From the NCBI GenBank assembly GCA_018222915.1, contig JAAEZI010000017.1:1-46960 (forward strand): a stretch of 46,960 bases of DNA, given 5' to 3'. The notes beneath the pieces are model-generated. The model saw nothing but the letters and a program-made list of their open reading frames with translations. It made no database searches and was not told where the DNA came from. The stretch is from Algicola sp. GTDB taxonomy: Bacteria; Bacteroidota; Bacteroidia; Flavobacteriales; Flavobacteriaceae. Positions 25,969 to 34,967 of this stretch are shown here, one piece after another. Position 1 is the first letter of the stretch. Each line of letters opens with the position of its first letter. A program made the translations under genes and the position numbers.

Positions 25969-26922
25969 ATGAATAATTCAGATTTTACATACATATTACA
26001 AAACCCACAACACATTACCAGCGATCAAACATCATCGCTAAATGAGCTTATCTCTAGCTATCCTTACTTCCAATCGGCGCGCGCACTATATCTGAAAGGA
26101 CTCAAAAACAAAGGGAGCTATAAATACAATCAGGAATTAAAAATAACTGCCTCTTACACCACCGATAGAAGTATTCTTTTTGATTATATTACTTCGGAAG
26201 CCTTCAATCAGAATGAAATTTCCCAAGTAATTAAGCAAAATTCTGAACATCTCAAGTCTATCACAGTACATGAAGCTGATGATATTTCAGTCAATAAGAG
26301 TGTGACCATTGATGATGCCTTAAAAGAGCACATTAAAAACACGCAAGGTGTATTAGATCCTAACTTGTTCGAACAAAAGGTAAAGCCAGAAGATGTGGCG
26401 CATTTTTTATCACTCAAAGACACCACACCCGAAAATGTCATTCTAGATATCGATGCCAAACACATCGAAGAAACCCCTGAGGAAAAATTACAAATTGGTA
26501 AACCACTTGAATTTGACAAACAAGAAAAGCATTCGTTTACAGAATGGCTAAAAATCACAAGCTTTAAACCAATAGATAGGAGTAAAGAAAAAACAGAGAT
26601 CATAGCGACTGATGTTCAAGATGACACAACAGAAAAATCTGATCACAGAATCAAGAAATTTGAACTTATTGACAAATTCCTAGAGAGTAACCCAAAAATA
26701 ATTCCATCTAAAGACCGTCCTAAAATCACCATTGAAGACAATGACAAAGTAGCTCATGACGGACTCATGACAGAGACTTTAGCAAGAATTTACCTCGAAC
26801 AAAACAATTACGAAAAGGCAATTCAATCTTATAAAATATTAAGTTTGAAATATCCAGAAAAAAGTGGTTTCTTTGCAGACCAAATTAAAGCAGTAAAAGA
26901 ATTACAAGAAAATAATACATAG
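25969..26922 (+). CDS. Tetratricopeptide-repeat protein of unknown function
   Basis: A 317-residue soluble protein without a signal peptide. The N-terminal segment (LISSYPYFQSARALYLKGLK) looks helical. The middle is low complexity and charged. The C-terminal part (about 265-310) is a clear TPR unit: ARIYLEQNNYEKAIQSYKIL followed by KYPEKSGFFA. It starts directly after the lptE-like stop codon and ends five bases before secG, so all three probably share a transcript. Possibly a cytoplasmic scaffold linked to envelope biogenesis, but this is inference from position. Confidence 0.8.
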   Translation: MNNSDFTYILQNPQHITSDQTSSLNELISSYPYFQSARALYLKGLKNKGSYKYNQELKITASYTTDRSILFDYITSEAFNQNEISQVIKQNSEHLKSITVHEADDISVNKSVTIDDALKEHIKNTQGVLDPNLFEQKVKPEDVAHFLSLKDTTPENVILDIDAKHIEETPEEKLQIGKPLEFDKQEKHSFTEWLKITSFKPIDRSKEKTEIIATDVQDDTTEKSDHRIKKFELIDKFLESNPKIIPSKDRPKITIEDNDKVAHDGLMTETLARIYLEQNNYEKAIQSYKILSLKYPEKSGFFADQIKAVKELQENNT

Positions 26923-26927
26923 AACTA

Positions 26928-27287
26928 ATGAATACGTTTACTATATTTTTAATCCTTATTGTCCTAGTATCATTTTTACTAGTGGTTGTTGTTATGGTTC
27001 AAAACCCTAAAGGTGGCGGATTATCCTCATCGTTTGGTGGTGGAGGCACTCAGCAATTAGGCGGTGTTAAAAAAACAACCGACTTTTTGGATAAAAGTAC
27101 TTGGGCATTGGCCACCTTATTATTAGCCTTGATATTAGCTTCAAATTTAGCGATACCTGGTGCAGGTGGATCGGCAGAATCTAAAATCATGAGTGGTGAA
27201 GAGACCTCAACGTCAACACCAGTTGCGCCTTCAACAGATACATCTTCAGATGACATCGCAACGCCTCAAGATTCTTTGAATCCATAG
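26928..27287 (+). CDS. secG: Preprotein translocase subunit SecG
   Basis: A 119-residue inner membrane protein with two transmembrane segments (about residues 3-22 and 58-76) flanking the conserved cytoplasmic loop QNPKGGGLSSSFGGGGTQQLGG (quoted in part). This is the SecG signature. The C-terminal tail (residues 80-119) is rich in Ser, Thr and Asp and longer than in enterobacteria, as is usual in Bacteroidetes. SecG assists SecYEG in protein export. It ends the run and is followed by a strong terminator before groES. Confidence 0.93.
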   Translation: MNTFTIFLILIVLVSFLLVVVVMVQNPKGGGLSSSFGGGGTQQLGGVKKTTDFLDKSTWALATLLLALILASNLAIPGAGGSAESKIMSGEETSTSTPVAPSTDTSSDDIATPQDSLNP

Positions 27288-27312
27288 AAAGTACAGAAAT
27301 AGACAACAAAAA

Positions 27313-27340
27313 ATGCCAACTTTAACAGTTGGCATTTTTT
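27313..27340 (+). terminator. Rho-independent terminator between secG and groES
   Basis: ATGCCAACT and AGTTGGCAT form a perfect nine-pair stem with a TTAAC loop followed by five T residues. It separates the lptE-TPR-secG transcript from groESL, so groES must have its own promoter. Confidence 0.9.
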
Positions 27341-27343
27341 GTT

Positions 27344-27360
27344 ACTGAAACTTTGTCAGT
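27344..27360. promoter_or_regulatory. Inverted repeat ACTGA-N7-TCAGT upstream of groES
   Basis: Perfect five-base arms; the sequence shares ACTTTGTCA with the repeat upstream of miaB. It ends ten bases before the -24 element of the putative sigma-54 promoter, unusually close for a classical enhancer site. It could be an operator or part of a second promoter. Confidence 0.4.
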
Positions 27361-27370
27361 CCGCATCTAT

Positions 27371-27386
27371 TGGCACATTTTTAGCA
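27371..27386 (+). promoter_or_regulatory. Putative sigma-54 promoter of groESL
   Basis: TGGCACA at 27371-27377, four T residues, then TAGCA at 27382-27386. Compared with the consensus TGGCACG-N4-TTGCA the GG and GC are at the right spacing and only two bases deviate. The predicted start is near 27397, about 41 bases before groES. No CIRCE repeat and no HspR-type repeat is present. Confidence 0.6.
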
Positions 27387-27402
27387 TAACGCTTAAGCGT
27401 TA
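27387..27402. repeat. 16-bp perfect palindrome at the predicted groES start site
   Basis: TAACGCTTAAGCGTTA is self-complementary over 16 bases with no spacer. It lies directly after the -12 element and covers the predicted transcription start, which fits an operator. It could also act as a small hairpin if transcription starts upstream. Confidence 0.55.
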
Positions 27403-27437
27403 ACAATAACTTATTAATTTAAAACACATACAAAACA

Positions 27438-27713
27438 ATGAGCTTAAACATAAAACCATTGGCGGACAGAGTTCTAGTAGAACCTGTTGAGGCTGAAACC
27501 AAAACAGCTTCAGGAATTATCATTCCAGACAACGCAAAAGAAAAACCACAAAAAGGTAAAGTTGTCGCTGTTGGTAATGGCACAAAAGATGAACCTATGA
27601 CTGTAAAATCTGGAGATACTGTTCTTTATGGAAAGTATGCTGGTACAGAATTAAAACTAGAAGGTAAAGATTACCTCATCATGCGAGAGAGTGACATATT
27701 AGCAATTGTTTAA
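27438..27713 (+). CDS. groES: Co-chaperonin GroES
   Basis: A 91-residue subunit of the heptameric GroES lid. It begins [20 protein letters not shown] and includes the mobile loop region [10 protein letters not shown] that contacts GroEL, and the family's C-terminal [15 protein letters not shown]. Length is normal. It precedes groEL by 21 bases in a two-gene operon between two terminators. The upstream region carries a sigma-54-like element and palindromes. Confidence 0.97.
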   Translation: MSLNIKPLADRVLVEPVEAETKTASGIIIPDNAKEKPQKGKVVAVGNGTKDEPMTVKSGDTVLYGKYAGTELKLEGKDYLIMRESDILAIV

Positions 27714-29372
<1,659 letters not shown>

Positions 29373-29446
29373 TAGCAAATCGCCACAGATGAGTGACTCA
29401 CTCTTACGGATAAATACCATAAGAAATGAGTTCAGAGAAATAAAAA

Positions 29447-29478
29447 AGCCCTTGATAAGAATCAAGGGCTTTTTTTTA
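29447..29478 (+). terminator. Rho-independent terminator after groEL
   Basis: AGCCCTTGAT and ATCAAGGGCT form a perfect ten-pair stem around AAGA and are followed by eight T residues. It is preceded by an A-run, so it may also work on the minus strand. Confidence 0.92.
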
Positions 29479-29576
29479 ACCAGATCAAACTTTAGGAATT
29501 TATTATAAGATGAAAAGTCTCTAAAATTAAGTGCAAATAAAAAAAAATAACACCTTCCAAAGTCGCAAGCTATAAG

Positions 29577-29800
29577 TTAGCCATATTCATATTCATAATT
29601 AAAAACGGTTATTAATGGTGAGCTATTGTAAATTGATTTACTTCTAGTAAACTTGGATTATCTTCCCGATGCATCAAATTCATAAGTCGCATCAAATGTG
29701 ATTGTCATATTCGGATCAGACGCTACCGTGTAAGTATATCCTGTTATATAATTACTTCCAACACCAAATTCGAACATTCTTTTAATAGCAAAATTATTAA
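29577..29800 (-). pseudogene. Decayed paralog of the adjacent 294-residue lipoprotein gene (3' part)
   Basis: Minus-strand translation of this region resembles the last 75 or so residues of the lipoprotein encoded immediately upstream. NFAIKRMFEFG and NYITGYTYTVASDPNMTIT match NYAFKQLAELG and NYLTGYTFTVTSDPNRTIT of the intact protein. The reading then runs TYEFDASGR to an in-frame TAA and resumes to end NYEYEYG, where the intact protein ends TYEYQ. A second in-frame stop lies just upstream and no start codon is usable. It is the remnant of a tandem duplication whose 5' part was lost. The rest of the 29373-29808 gap holds only the groEL terminator and AT-rich sequence. Confidence 0.75.
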
Positions 29801-29808
29801 CGCTCTAT

Positions 29809-30693
29809 TTATTGATACTCATACGTTAGTACCCGCGTTTGAAGGCTTTCAAAAAACATTTTAGTCTTTGCTTGTTCTGTTAGCCTTCCTAAATTATCAA
29901 ATTCATAGGTCACATCTAAGGTGATAGTTCTGTTCGGATCAGACGTTACTGTAAACGTATATCCTGTTAAATAATTAGTTCCTAATTCTGCTAATTGCTT
30001 AAACGCGTAATTTCCAGTTTGAATCAACATCACGTTATTTTTCCATTCGCTTCCATAGCGGTAGCTTTCCTTTTGATATGGCGCACTTGCAAGTTCTGAT
30101 GCATAAGTAAAAGTGGCAGTCCCATCGACATCATTTCCATAGCCACTTGCCGTAAATCCAGTTAAATTCCCGTTCGTGTAGGATGCATCCCAATACGCAG
30201 AACCATCAATATTTTCATAATGTACAATGCGATTATTCGCATTTAACGTAAAGGTATAAGTTGTTTGGTTTAACAAGTTATCATTATCATCGTATTCTGA
30301 TTTTGTGGCGAGGATATCATTTCCAGCATATTCGTAATTGCGCACAGTGGTTATGTTATCAGCTATAAAAGATCTTGTTGCCATTACAATACGATCACTA
30401 GAATCGTATTCAAAGGACTCAAAGCCAGTGTTCAAACCATTGTTGAAATACTCAATCATGACCATTTTACCATTACTAAAAGTCTGCGTTTGATAACTAT
30501 TGGACCCGTAATCAATTTGTGTGTTTAATCCGTTGTTGATGGTGTAATTAGTGATAGAATTCTCCATAAAGATTTCTTGAATACTCACCAAATCCTCAGT
30601 CACCTCAGACGGATTGTTAGTAGTTTCATTCTCACAAGAAACCATAAAAAGGGTTAAAATAAGTGTTGCAAATAAGCTGGTAATGTTTTTCAT
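29809..30693 (-). CDS. Lipoprotein with YD-like beta repeats, unknown function
   Basis: A 294-residue lipoprotein; the signal peptide MKNITSLFATLILTLFMVSC ends in the lipidated Cys followed by ENETTNN. The mature part is built of short units such as YDSSDRIV, EYAGNDIL, YEFDNLGRL, resembling the YD/RHS-like repeats of Bacteroidetes lipoproteins, and is expected to be beta-rich and surface exposed. No enzyme motif is visible. A degraded second copy of its 3' part lies directly downstream. No clear promoter consensus was found in the region upstream. Confidence 0.75.
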   Translation of the reverse strand: MKNITSLFATLILTLFMVSCENETTNNPSEVTEDLVSIQEIFMENSITNYTINNGLNTQIDYGSNSYQTQTFSNGKMVMIEYFNNGLNTGFESFEYDSSDRIVMATRSFIADNITTVRNYEYAGNDILATKSEYDDNDNLLNQTTYTFTLNANNRIVHYENIDGSAYWDASYTNGNLTGFTASGYGNDVDGTATFTYASELASAPYQKESYRYGSEWKNNVMLIQTGNYAFKQLAELGTNYLTGYTFTVTSDPNRTITLDVTYEFDNLGRLTEQAKTKMFFESLQTRVLTYEYQ

Positions 30694-30784
30694 AATAATA
30701 GTGTTACAATTGGGTTAGCTATAATGTTATGCCTCTTAGGTAACAAATATCATTCCGAAAACTGTTAAAATTAAAATATGACGA

Positions 30785-30817
30785 TAAAAAAAAGCACCTT
30801 GCTTTAAGCAAAATGCT
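30785..30817 (-). terminator. Terminator downstream of the small basic ORF
   Basis: On the minus strand AGCATTTTGCT pairs with AGCAAGGTGCT around a three-base loop, using two G-U pairs, and eight T residues follow. On the plus strand those two pairs would be C-A mismatches, so the structure is a minus-strand terminator. It ends transcription coming from the small ORF, and possibly from the whole metal operon. Confidence 0.75.
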
Positions 30818-30870
30818 CTTATTTGTAACTAACCATATAATAGTCCATACACAATGGACCTCATCCAAAA

Positions 30871-30969
30871 CTACTTCTTTCTTGAAGTCGCTTTTGGTGC
30901 CTTTCTAGCTTCTAATTTCTTAGTAGCTTTGGTTATTTTAGGCTTCCCAACTTGCTTTTCTTGTCCCAT
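30871..30969 (-). CDS. Very small basic protein (32 residues), hypothetical
   Basis: An ATG-to-TAG frame encoding MGQEKQVGKPKITKATKKLE followed by ARKAPKATSRKK: 13 of 32 residues are Lys or Arg. It has no signal peptide and should be cytoplasmic, perhaps nucleic-acid binding, in the style of small ribosome-associated peptides, but I recognise no family. The frame is followed by a minus-strand terminator 53 bases downstream. It lies 97 bases after the stop codon of the periplasmic HMA gene, so it may be a separate unit or the end of that operon. The remainder of the 30694-31066 gap shows nothing else. An sRNA in place of a protein is the main alternative. Confidence 0.45.
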   Translation of the reverse strand: MGQEKQVGKPKITKATKKLEARKAPKATSRKK

Positions 30970-31066
30970 AATTCTTAAATAATTTAAAAATTAAAATCTA
31001 CACTAAAGGTACAGCATTGCCATGTTGCGAGATACTTTCATTGGGAAGAATTTAACTAAAACTGGT

Positions 31067-31420
31067 TTAGTTTTTATGATCATTCTGCACGTCGATATCA
31101 CGATACCTGCAACACGCATGAACCGTATTGTAAGCTTCTTCTGTAGCTTTTAATTCTTTGGTGTCGTGACCTACGGCTACTATTTGTTTTCTGATGGTAT
31201 CTAAATTTGTTTTTCGCTCATCATATATGAGCTTTAACTCGTGCGTTTCTACGTTCCATATGGCCGACTTTACGCCTTTGGTACGTATCGCTGCTTTCTC
31301 AATACGCTCTTTACACATCATGCAAACACCATCTACTTCCAAGGACGCTTTAGCATTCTTATCTTGCGCAAACACTGTTGTTGCTATTAATAGTGTGACT
31401 AATACAATTACTTTTTTCAT
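31067..31420 (-). CDS. Periplasmic heavy-metal-associated (HMA) protein
   Basis: A 117-residue exported protein: signal peptide MKKVIVLVTLLIATTVFAQ, then an HMA fold (about residues 24-95) with the metal-binding CMMC (residues 33-36, VDGVCMMCKERIEKA). A second cysteine pair in HACCRYRD near the C-terminus is an additional ligand or redox site. HMA domains carry Cu(I) or similar soft metals. It starts 21 bases after the TonB-dependent receptor gene, in one operon with it, and probably accepts or buffers the metal imported across the outer membrane. Copper is the most likely metal but this is inferred. Confidence 0.85.
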   Translation of the reverse strand: MKKVIVLVTLLIATTVFAQDKNAKASLEVDGVCMMCKERIEKAAIRTKGVKSAIWNVETHELKLIYDERKTNLDTIRKQIVAVGHDTKELKATEEAYNTVHACCRYRDIDVQNDHKN

Positions 31421-31441
31421 TTGATATTTGTTTAATTTTTT

Positions 31442-33682
31442 TTATTTCAGTTTGAATCGCAATCCTGCATAGTACATACTTCCAAAAATCGGACCATACA
31501 CAAAAGTCGTGTCAAAATTGGGTCCGAAAGGGTCATCTGCACCTAAAATAGGATTGCTTTGCCTCACATTAGTGATATTTTCACCTCCTAAATATACTTC
31601 AAATTTTGTAGAAAACACTTTCGTTACCTGCGCGTTTAAAGTGCCAACGGTAGGCGATGCTGTTGGTAATTGAAAAGCAACAGGATTTGTCTCTGTCGAT
31701 GCAAATCGTTGTTCACTTAACCAGTTGTAGGTAAGATCAAACTTCCATTGGGCATCTACAGCTTTTTTAGAGTGGATTTCATAAGACGCATTCGCGAAAA
31801 AACGATGTTTAGGTACTAACGGTTTTGACCGTTTGCCAATGGCGTAATCTGTTTGAACATCATAATACTTATAAGCGGTTCTCAAATCAAAATTCTCAAA
31901 GGCATTATAATTAAATTCCAATTGAAAACTATTGGCAAAACTTTCGCCTGTTAAGTTATAAAAATTCACCTGCTGTGGATTTTCCCAATCAACCACGACT
32001 TGGTTTTGAAAATCAGTTCGGTAGAAGTCTAATGTGACATCCGCCTTTCTTCCGAAGAGATTAAATCCTTGTAAGTAGGAGACGCCATAATTCCAGGCAA
32101 TTTCTGGATCTAAGCCATAAATAGGACCGTCCGAATTTAAAATATTGATACTTCTGGATGTCGCAAATAGATTTTGATTTTCAGCAAAAATATTGGCACT
32201 TCGCTTACCTCGACCAATTGAAAACCTGATGGCCGATTTCTCCCAAGGCGTATAACGCACATGCAATCTAGGCGTTATGAATTCTCCCAATAAATTGTGA
32301 GTATCAAAACGCAATCCTGCTGTTAAGGTTAACTTGTCTAAATTATCATAGGCATATTCAAAAAAAGCACCAGCCGATCGTTCACTGCGTTCGAAATTGG
32401 AATCAATGGCCAACTCATCATAATGGTCGTATGTAAAGCCAAGACCTGTTTTTACTTTATGTCTTGAATCTCCAATAATTGAATTATAAATCACATTAGA
32501 GTACACACTATTATGATTGATATGATATTCATTTAACCCAAAATAAGAGTTTTGATTATGATTACTAAAAGCCAACTGTACACCTAAACTTTGCCAAGGA
32601 ATATCTGGATTGACATAGCCAAACTTGGTAGTGAACTCAAAGCGTTCGGTGGCAATTTCACTACCCCAAGCATTCGTCGTTAATCGGTCATTATCAGGAT
32701 CAAAATCAAATTGACCTGCTTGATTGTTGTCTGACAAATACCTAAGGTTCATAAAACTAACCAGTCCTTTCTCAGGATTTGTGTATTGCCAACGGTTCAT
32801 GAGATTGATTTGCTTTTTTAATGGAACATCCAAAAAACTATCGTTGTTCTTGTCAAATTTTTGATTCCTTAAATTCCCGTGAACATACAAACCAGTACTC
32901 CATGTATCACTCACTTCGGTATTTAAATGTGTATTCAACTCTAATCGTCCATTTGCAGACGCATACGCATTTACAAAAATGCGATCGTCTGTTGAAGGCT
33001 TTCGTAACTCCGTATTGATTTGACCTGCAATACTCTCAAAGCCATTAACCACGCTTCCTGCACCTTTAGTAATTTGAATACTCTCCACCCAAGTTCCAGG
33101 AATAAAACTCAAACCATAAGCTTGTGATGCTCCGCGAATGGACGGAATATTCTCCGTCGTAATTAAGATATATTTACTTGTCAATCCGAGCATTTTAATT
33201 TGTCTCGTACCAGAAATGGCATCAGAAAAATTCACATCAATCGACGGATTGGTTTCGAAGCTCTCTGATAAATTACAACATGCGGCCTTTAACAACTCGT
33301 CACTACTCACTGTAATGACATTCTCCGCTTTCAGATAAGACTTAGCAGTGGCTTGTTTTCTTGAAGTCACCGTAACTTGTTCCAATGCACTTGAGGGCTT
33401 TAGATAATGCCGAACATATTTTGGGGAACTCACTCGAATGGTATCTGTTTGATAACCTACGTAACTCACCACCAATTGCTGGTAACTGGATTGATAGGGA
33501 ATACTAAAGCGCCCATTGAGATCGGTCACCACTCCAACAGAAGTATCCAGCCAAAATACATTGGCTCCTGCCAAGGGAATGGTGGTGTTTTCAGTATTTG
33601 CTTCCAAAATAATCCCATCAATTTTTTCTTGAGACATTAAAAGACTGGGAAAGCATATAAAAAGAAATAAAATATATTTCAT
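31442..33682 (-). CDS. TonB-dependent outer membrane receptor, probably metal-related
   Basis: A 746-residue receptor. Signal peptide MKYILFLFICFPSLLMS, a carboxypeptidase-like regulatory domain (residues about 20-100, GANVFWLDTSVGVVTDLNGRF), a plug domain with LKAACCNLSESFETNPSIDV (about 130-150) and SIQITKGAGSVVNGFESIAG, then a 22-stranded barrel ending in a C-terminal aromatic-rich strand (YYAGLRFKLK). The CC pair in the plug is unusual for generic receptors and fits its cysteine-rich operon. It should import a metal or metal complex using TonB. Its ATG overlaps the stop of the HMA-MauE gene (TAATG), so expression is coupled. Confidence 0.9.
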   Translation of the reverse strand: MKYILFLFICFPSLLMSQEKIDGIILEANTENTTIPLAGANVFWLDTSVGVVTDLNGRFSIPYQSSYQQLVVSYVGYQTDTIRVSSPKYVRHYLKPSSALEQVTVTSRKQATAKSYLKAENVITVSSDELLKAACCNLSESFETNPSIDVNFSDAISGTRQIKMLGLTSKYILITTENIPSIRGASQAYGLSFIPGTWVESIQITKGAGSVVNGFESIAGQINTELRKPSTDDRIFVNAYASANGRLELNTHLNTEVSDTWSTGLYVHGNLRNQKFDKNNDSFLDVPLKKQINLMNRWQYTNPEKGLVSFMNLRYLSDNNQAGQFDFDPDNDRLTTNAWGSEIATERFEFTTKFGYVNPDIPWQSLGVQLAFSNHNQNSYFGLNEYHINHNSVYSNVIYNSIIGDSRHKVKTGLGFTYDHYDELAIDSNFERSERSAGAFFEYAYDNLDKLTLTAGLRFDTHNLLGEFITPRLHVRYTPWEKSAIRFSIGRGKRSANIFAENQNLFATSRSINILNSDGPIYGLDPEIAWNYGVSYLQGFNLFGRKADVTLDFYRTDFQNQVVVDWENPQQVNFYNLTGESFANSFQLEFNYNAFENFDLRTAYKYYDVQTDYAIGKRSKPLVPKHRFFANASYEIHSKKAVDAQWKFDLTYNWLSEQRFASTETNPVAFQLPTASPTVGTLNAQVTKVFSTKFEVYLGGENITNVRQSNPILGADDPFGPNFDTTFVYGPIFGSMYYAGLRFKLK

Positions 33683-34419
33683 TAGTATGTATAGGTTTTG
33701 AATAACATAATGACTGCCATAATAATCATGATGGTATTTTCAATAAATGTCGCTTTAGTCATGGGTAATTTTAGAACAGTACCCAAACACGCACATTGTA
33801 TGGTCTTTTTATCCAACAAGGTACGTATCACACCAATGGTGGTAATTCCTAAAATAACAATCGTTATGATTAAAGCCACAGGTATTTGAACACGCATGAG
33901 AAACAGCATTCCCAAGGCTAATTCAATAAAGGGATATACCATACCATACAAGGGTATTTGCTTGGCTAGTGGGTCGTACATTCTGAAACTTTTCGGAAAT
34001 CCTTTTAAGTCTAAAAATTTGAAAAAGCTAAAAACGACATAGAATAAACCCATAAAATCGAGCATAAATCCATTGACATTAAAAGTTTTCATATTCAAAA
34101 GAATGGAGGCGACAAGAATATAGCCAAATATGAGGAACAAAGGAAATAATTGCCTTAATTCACTCGCATTCTTAACTGAAGAAGTATTTACCGAATTTTC
34201 AAATATGTTGTTGTGTTCCTTTTTCGAAATCTCATATGTATCTGGCAATGCTTCTTTCAGAACATCCAATGACATATGCTCAGTCATCGTGAGTTTTACT
34301 TCAGAAGTTTCTAAATCCACAGAAACATCACTAATACCAGTAACAGCACGAAGTGTTTCTTCTACCTTCGCTTTACAGCCGTTACAGGTCATTCCTGTAA
34401 CCGTATATGTATGTGTCAT
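33682..34419 (-). CDS. HMA domain fused to a MauE/DoxX-like membrane protein
   Basis: A 245-residue fusion. The N-terminal HMA domain (residues about 1-65) has the metal site GMTCNGCKAKVEE. A charged linker follows, then a membrane part with about five segments (roughly residues 85-240) resembling the MauE/DoxX redox-associated family, including a CxC motif in TIQCACLGTVLKLP. The fold suggests that a soft metal handed to the HMA domain is coupled to a thiol-redox membrane step. The frame extends to 34458 but the ATG at 34419 starts the typical HMA N-terminus. It precedes the TonB receptor with a 1-base overlap. Confidence 0.82.
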   Translation of the reverse strand: MTHTYTVTGMTCNGCKAKVEETLRAVTGISDVSVDLETSEVKLTMTEHMSLDVLKEALPDTYEISKKEHNNIFENSVNTSSVKNASELRQLFPLFLIFGYILVASILLNMKTFNVNGFMLDFMGLFYVVFSFFKFLDLKGFPKSFRMYDPLAKQIPLYGMVYPFIELALGMLFLMRVQIPVALIITIVILGITTIGVIRTLLDKKTIQCACLGTVLKLPMTKATFIENTIMIIMAVIMLFKTYTY

Positions 34420-34498
34420 TATGTTATTTGATTTAATTAATAGTTTATAAACCAACAAAGTTGCTGGTCCTCTTTAATAAGCTTAAGAAAACTAAAAA

Positions 34499-34912
34499 TC
34501 AAATGATAAACACTTGGTCAAGAACCTGAATATCAAGCACCAAGTTAGGTGGAATATAATGTTTGTGAGGAATATGCTGTTTGGGAACCACCTGAAACAA
34601 ATTTCGATAGGAGTCCAAATAAGCAATCAAGAATAATTCCTGCTGAAAATCGAGATCATCAAATGTGTTTTTCGTAAGCAAATCCTGACCTTCAATGAGA
34701 TCCAAAGTATCTTTACAACAGGACTTCTTAATCACTTCTTGCTGCTCCATTTCAGAGGCTTCCATAGCACATTTTTCAGCCGGACTAAAAATAGCTACAT
34801 CAATAAGCGTGTCGCCACAGAAGTGCTTTTCTACGGTAAATGAGATCGTCGAAAACAATAACGTTAATGCCATTGCTACAGATCCTAGCTTATATATCCA
34901 CTGTTTCAGCAT
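34499..34912 (-). CDS. HYC_CC_PP family protein
   Basis: A 137-residue exported protein of a flavobacterial family named for its motifs. N-terminal hydrophobic segment (MLKQWIYKLGSVAMALTLLF), then KHFCGDTL in place of the typical HYC, KSCCKD (the CC motif, near residue 86) and the C-terminal KHYIPPN (PP motif). Function unknown, but members commonly sit beside HMA proteins and TonB receptors, as here, which suggests metal handling. First gene of the leftward metal operon, about 80 bases before the HMA-MauE gene. A -7 box lies almost on top of its start codon. Confidence 0.8.
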   Translation of the reverse strand: MLKQWIYKLGSVAMALTLLFSTISFTVEKHFCGDTLIDVAIFSPAEKCAMEASEMEQQEVIKKSCCKDTLDLIEGQDLLTKNTFDDLDFQQELFLIAYLDSYRNLFQVVPKQHIPHKHYIPPNLVLDIQVLDQVFII

Positions 34913-34916
34913 GATG

Positions 34917-34924
34917 CAAATTTA
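34917..34924 (-). promoter_or_regulatory. Putative -7 box (TAAATTTG) of the metal operon
   Basis: Exact TAnnTTTG match five bases upstream of the HYC_CC_PP start codon, which would make the mRNA leaderless or nearly so. No -33 element at consensus spacing. Confidence 0.35.
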
Positions 34925-34967
34925 CTAAAAAGCAATGACATTCCTTTTTATTTAAACAATCATTAAC

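Noticed and set aside
27288-27437. Search for CIRCE or HspR-type heat-shock repeats before groES
   Set aside because: Neither TTAGCACTC-N9-GAGTGCTAA nor CTTGAGT-N7-ACTCAAG is present; the repeats found are of other types.
29391-29403. GAGTGA-C-TCACTC repeat after groEL
   Set aside because: A short symmetrical stretch between groEL stop and its terminator; no promoter or gene next to it and too short to carry weight.
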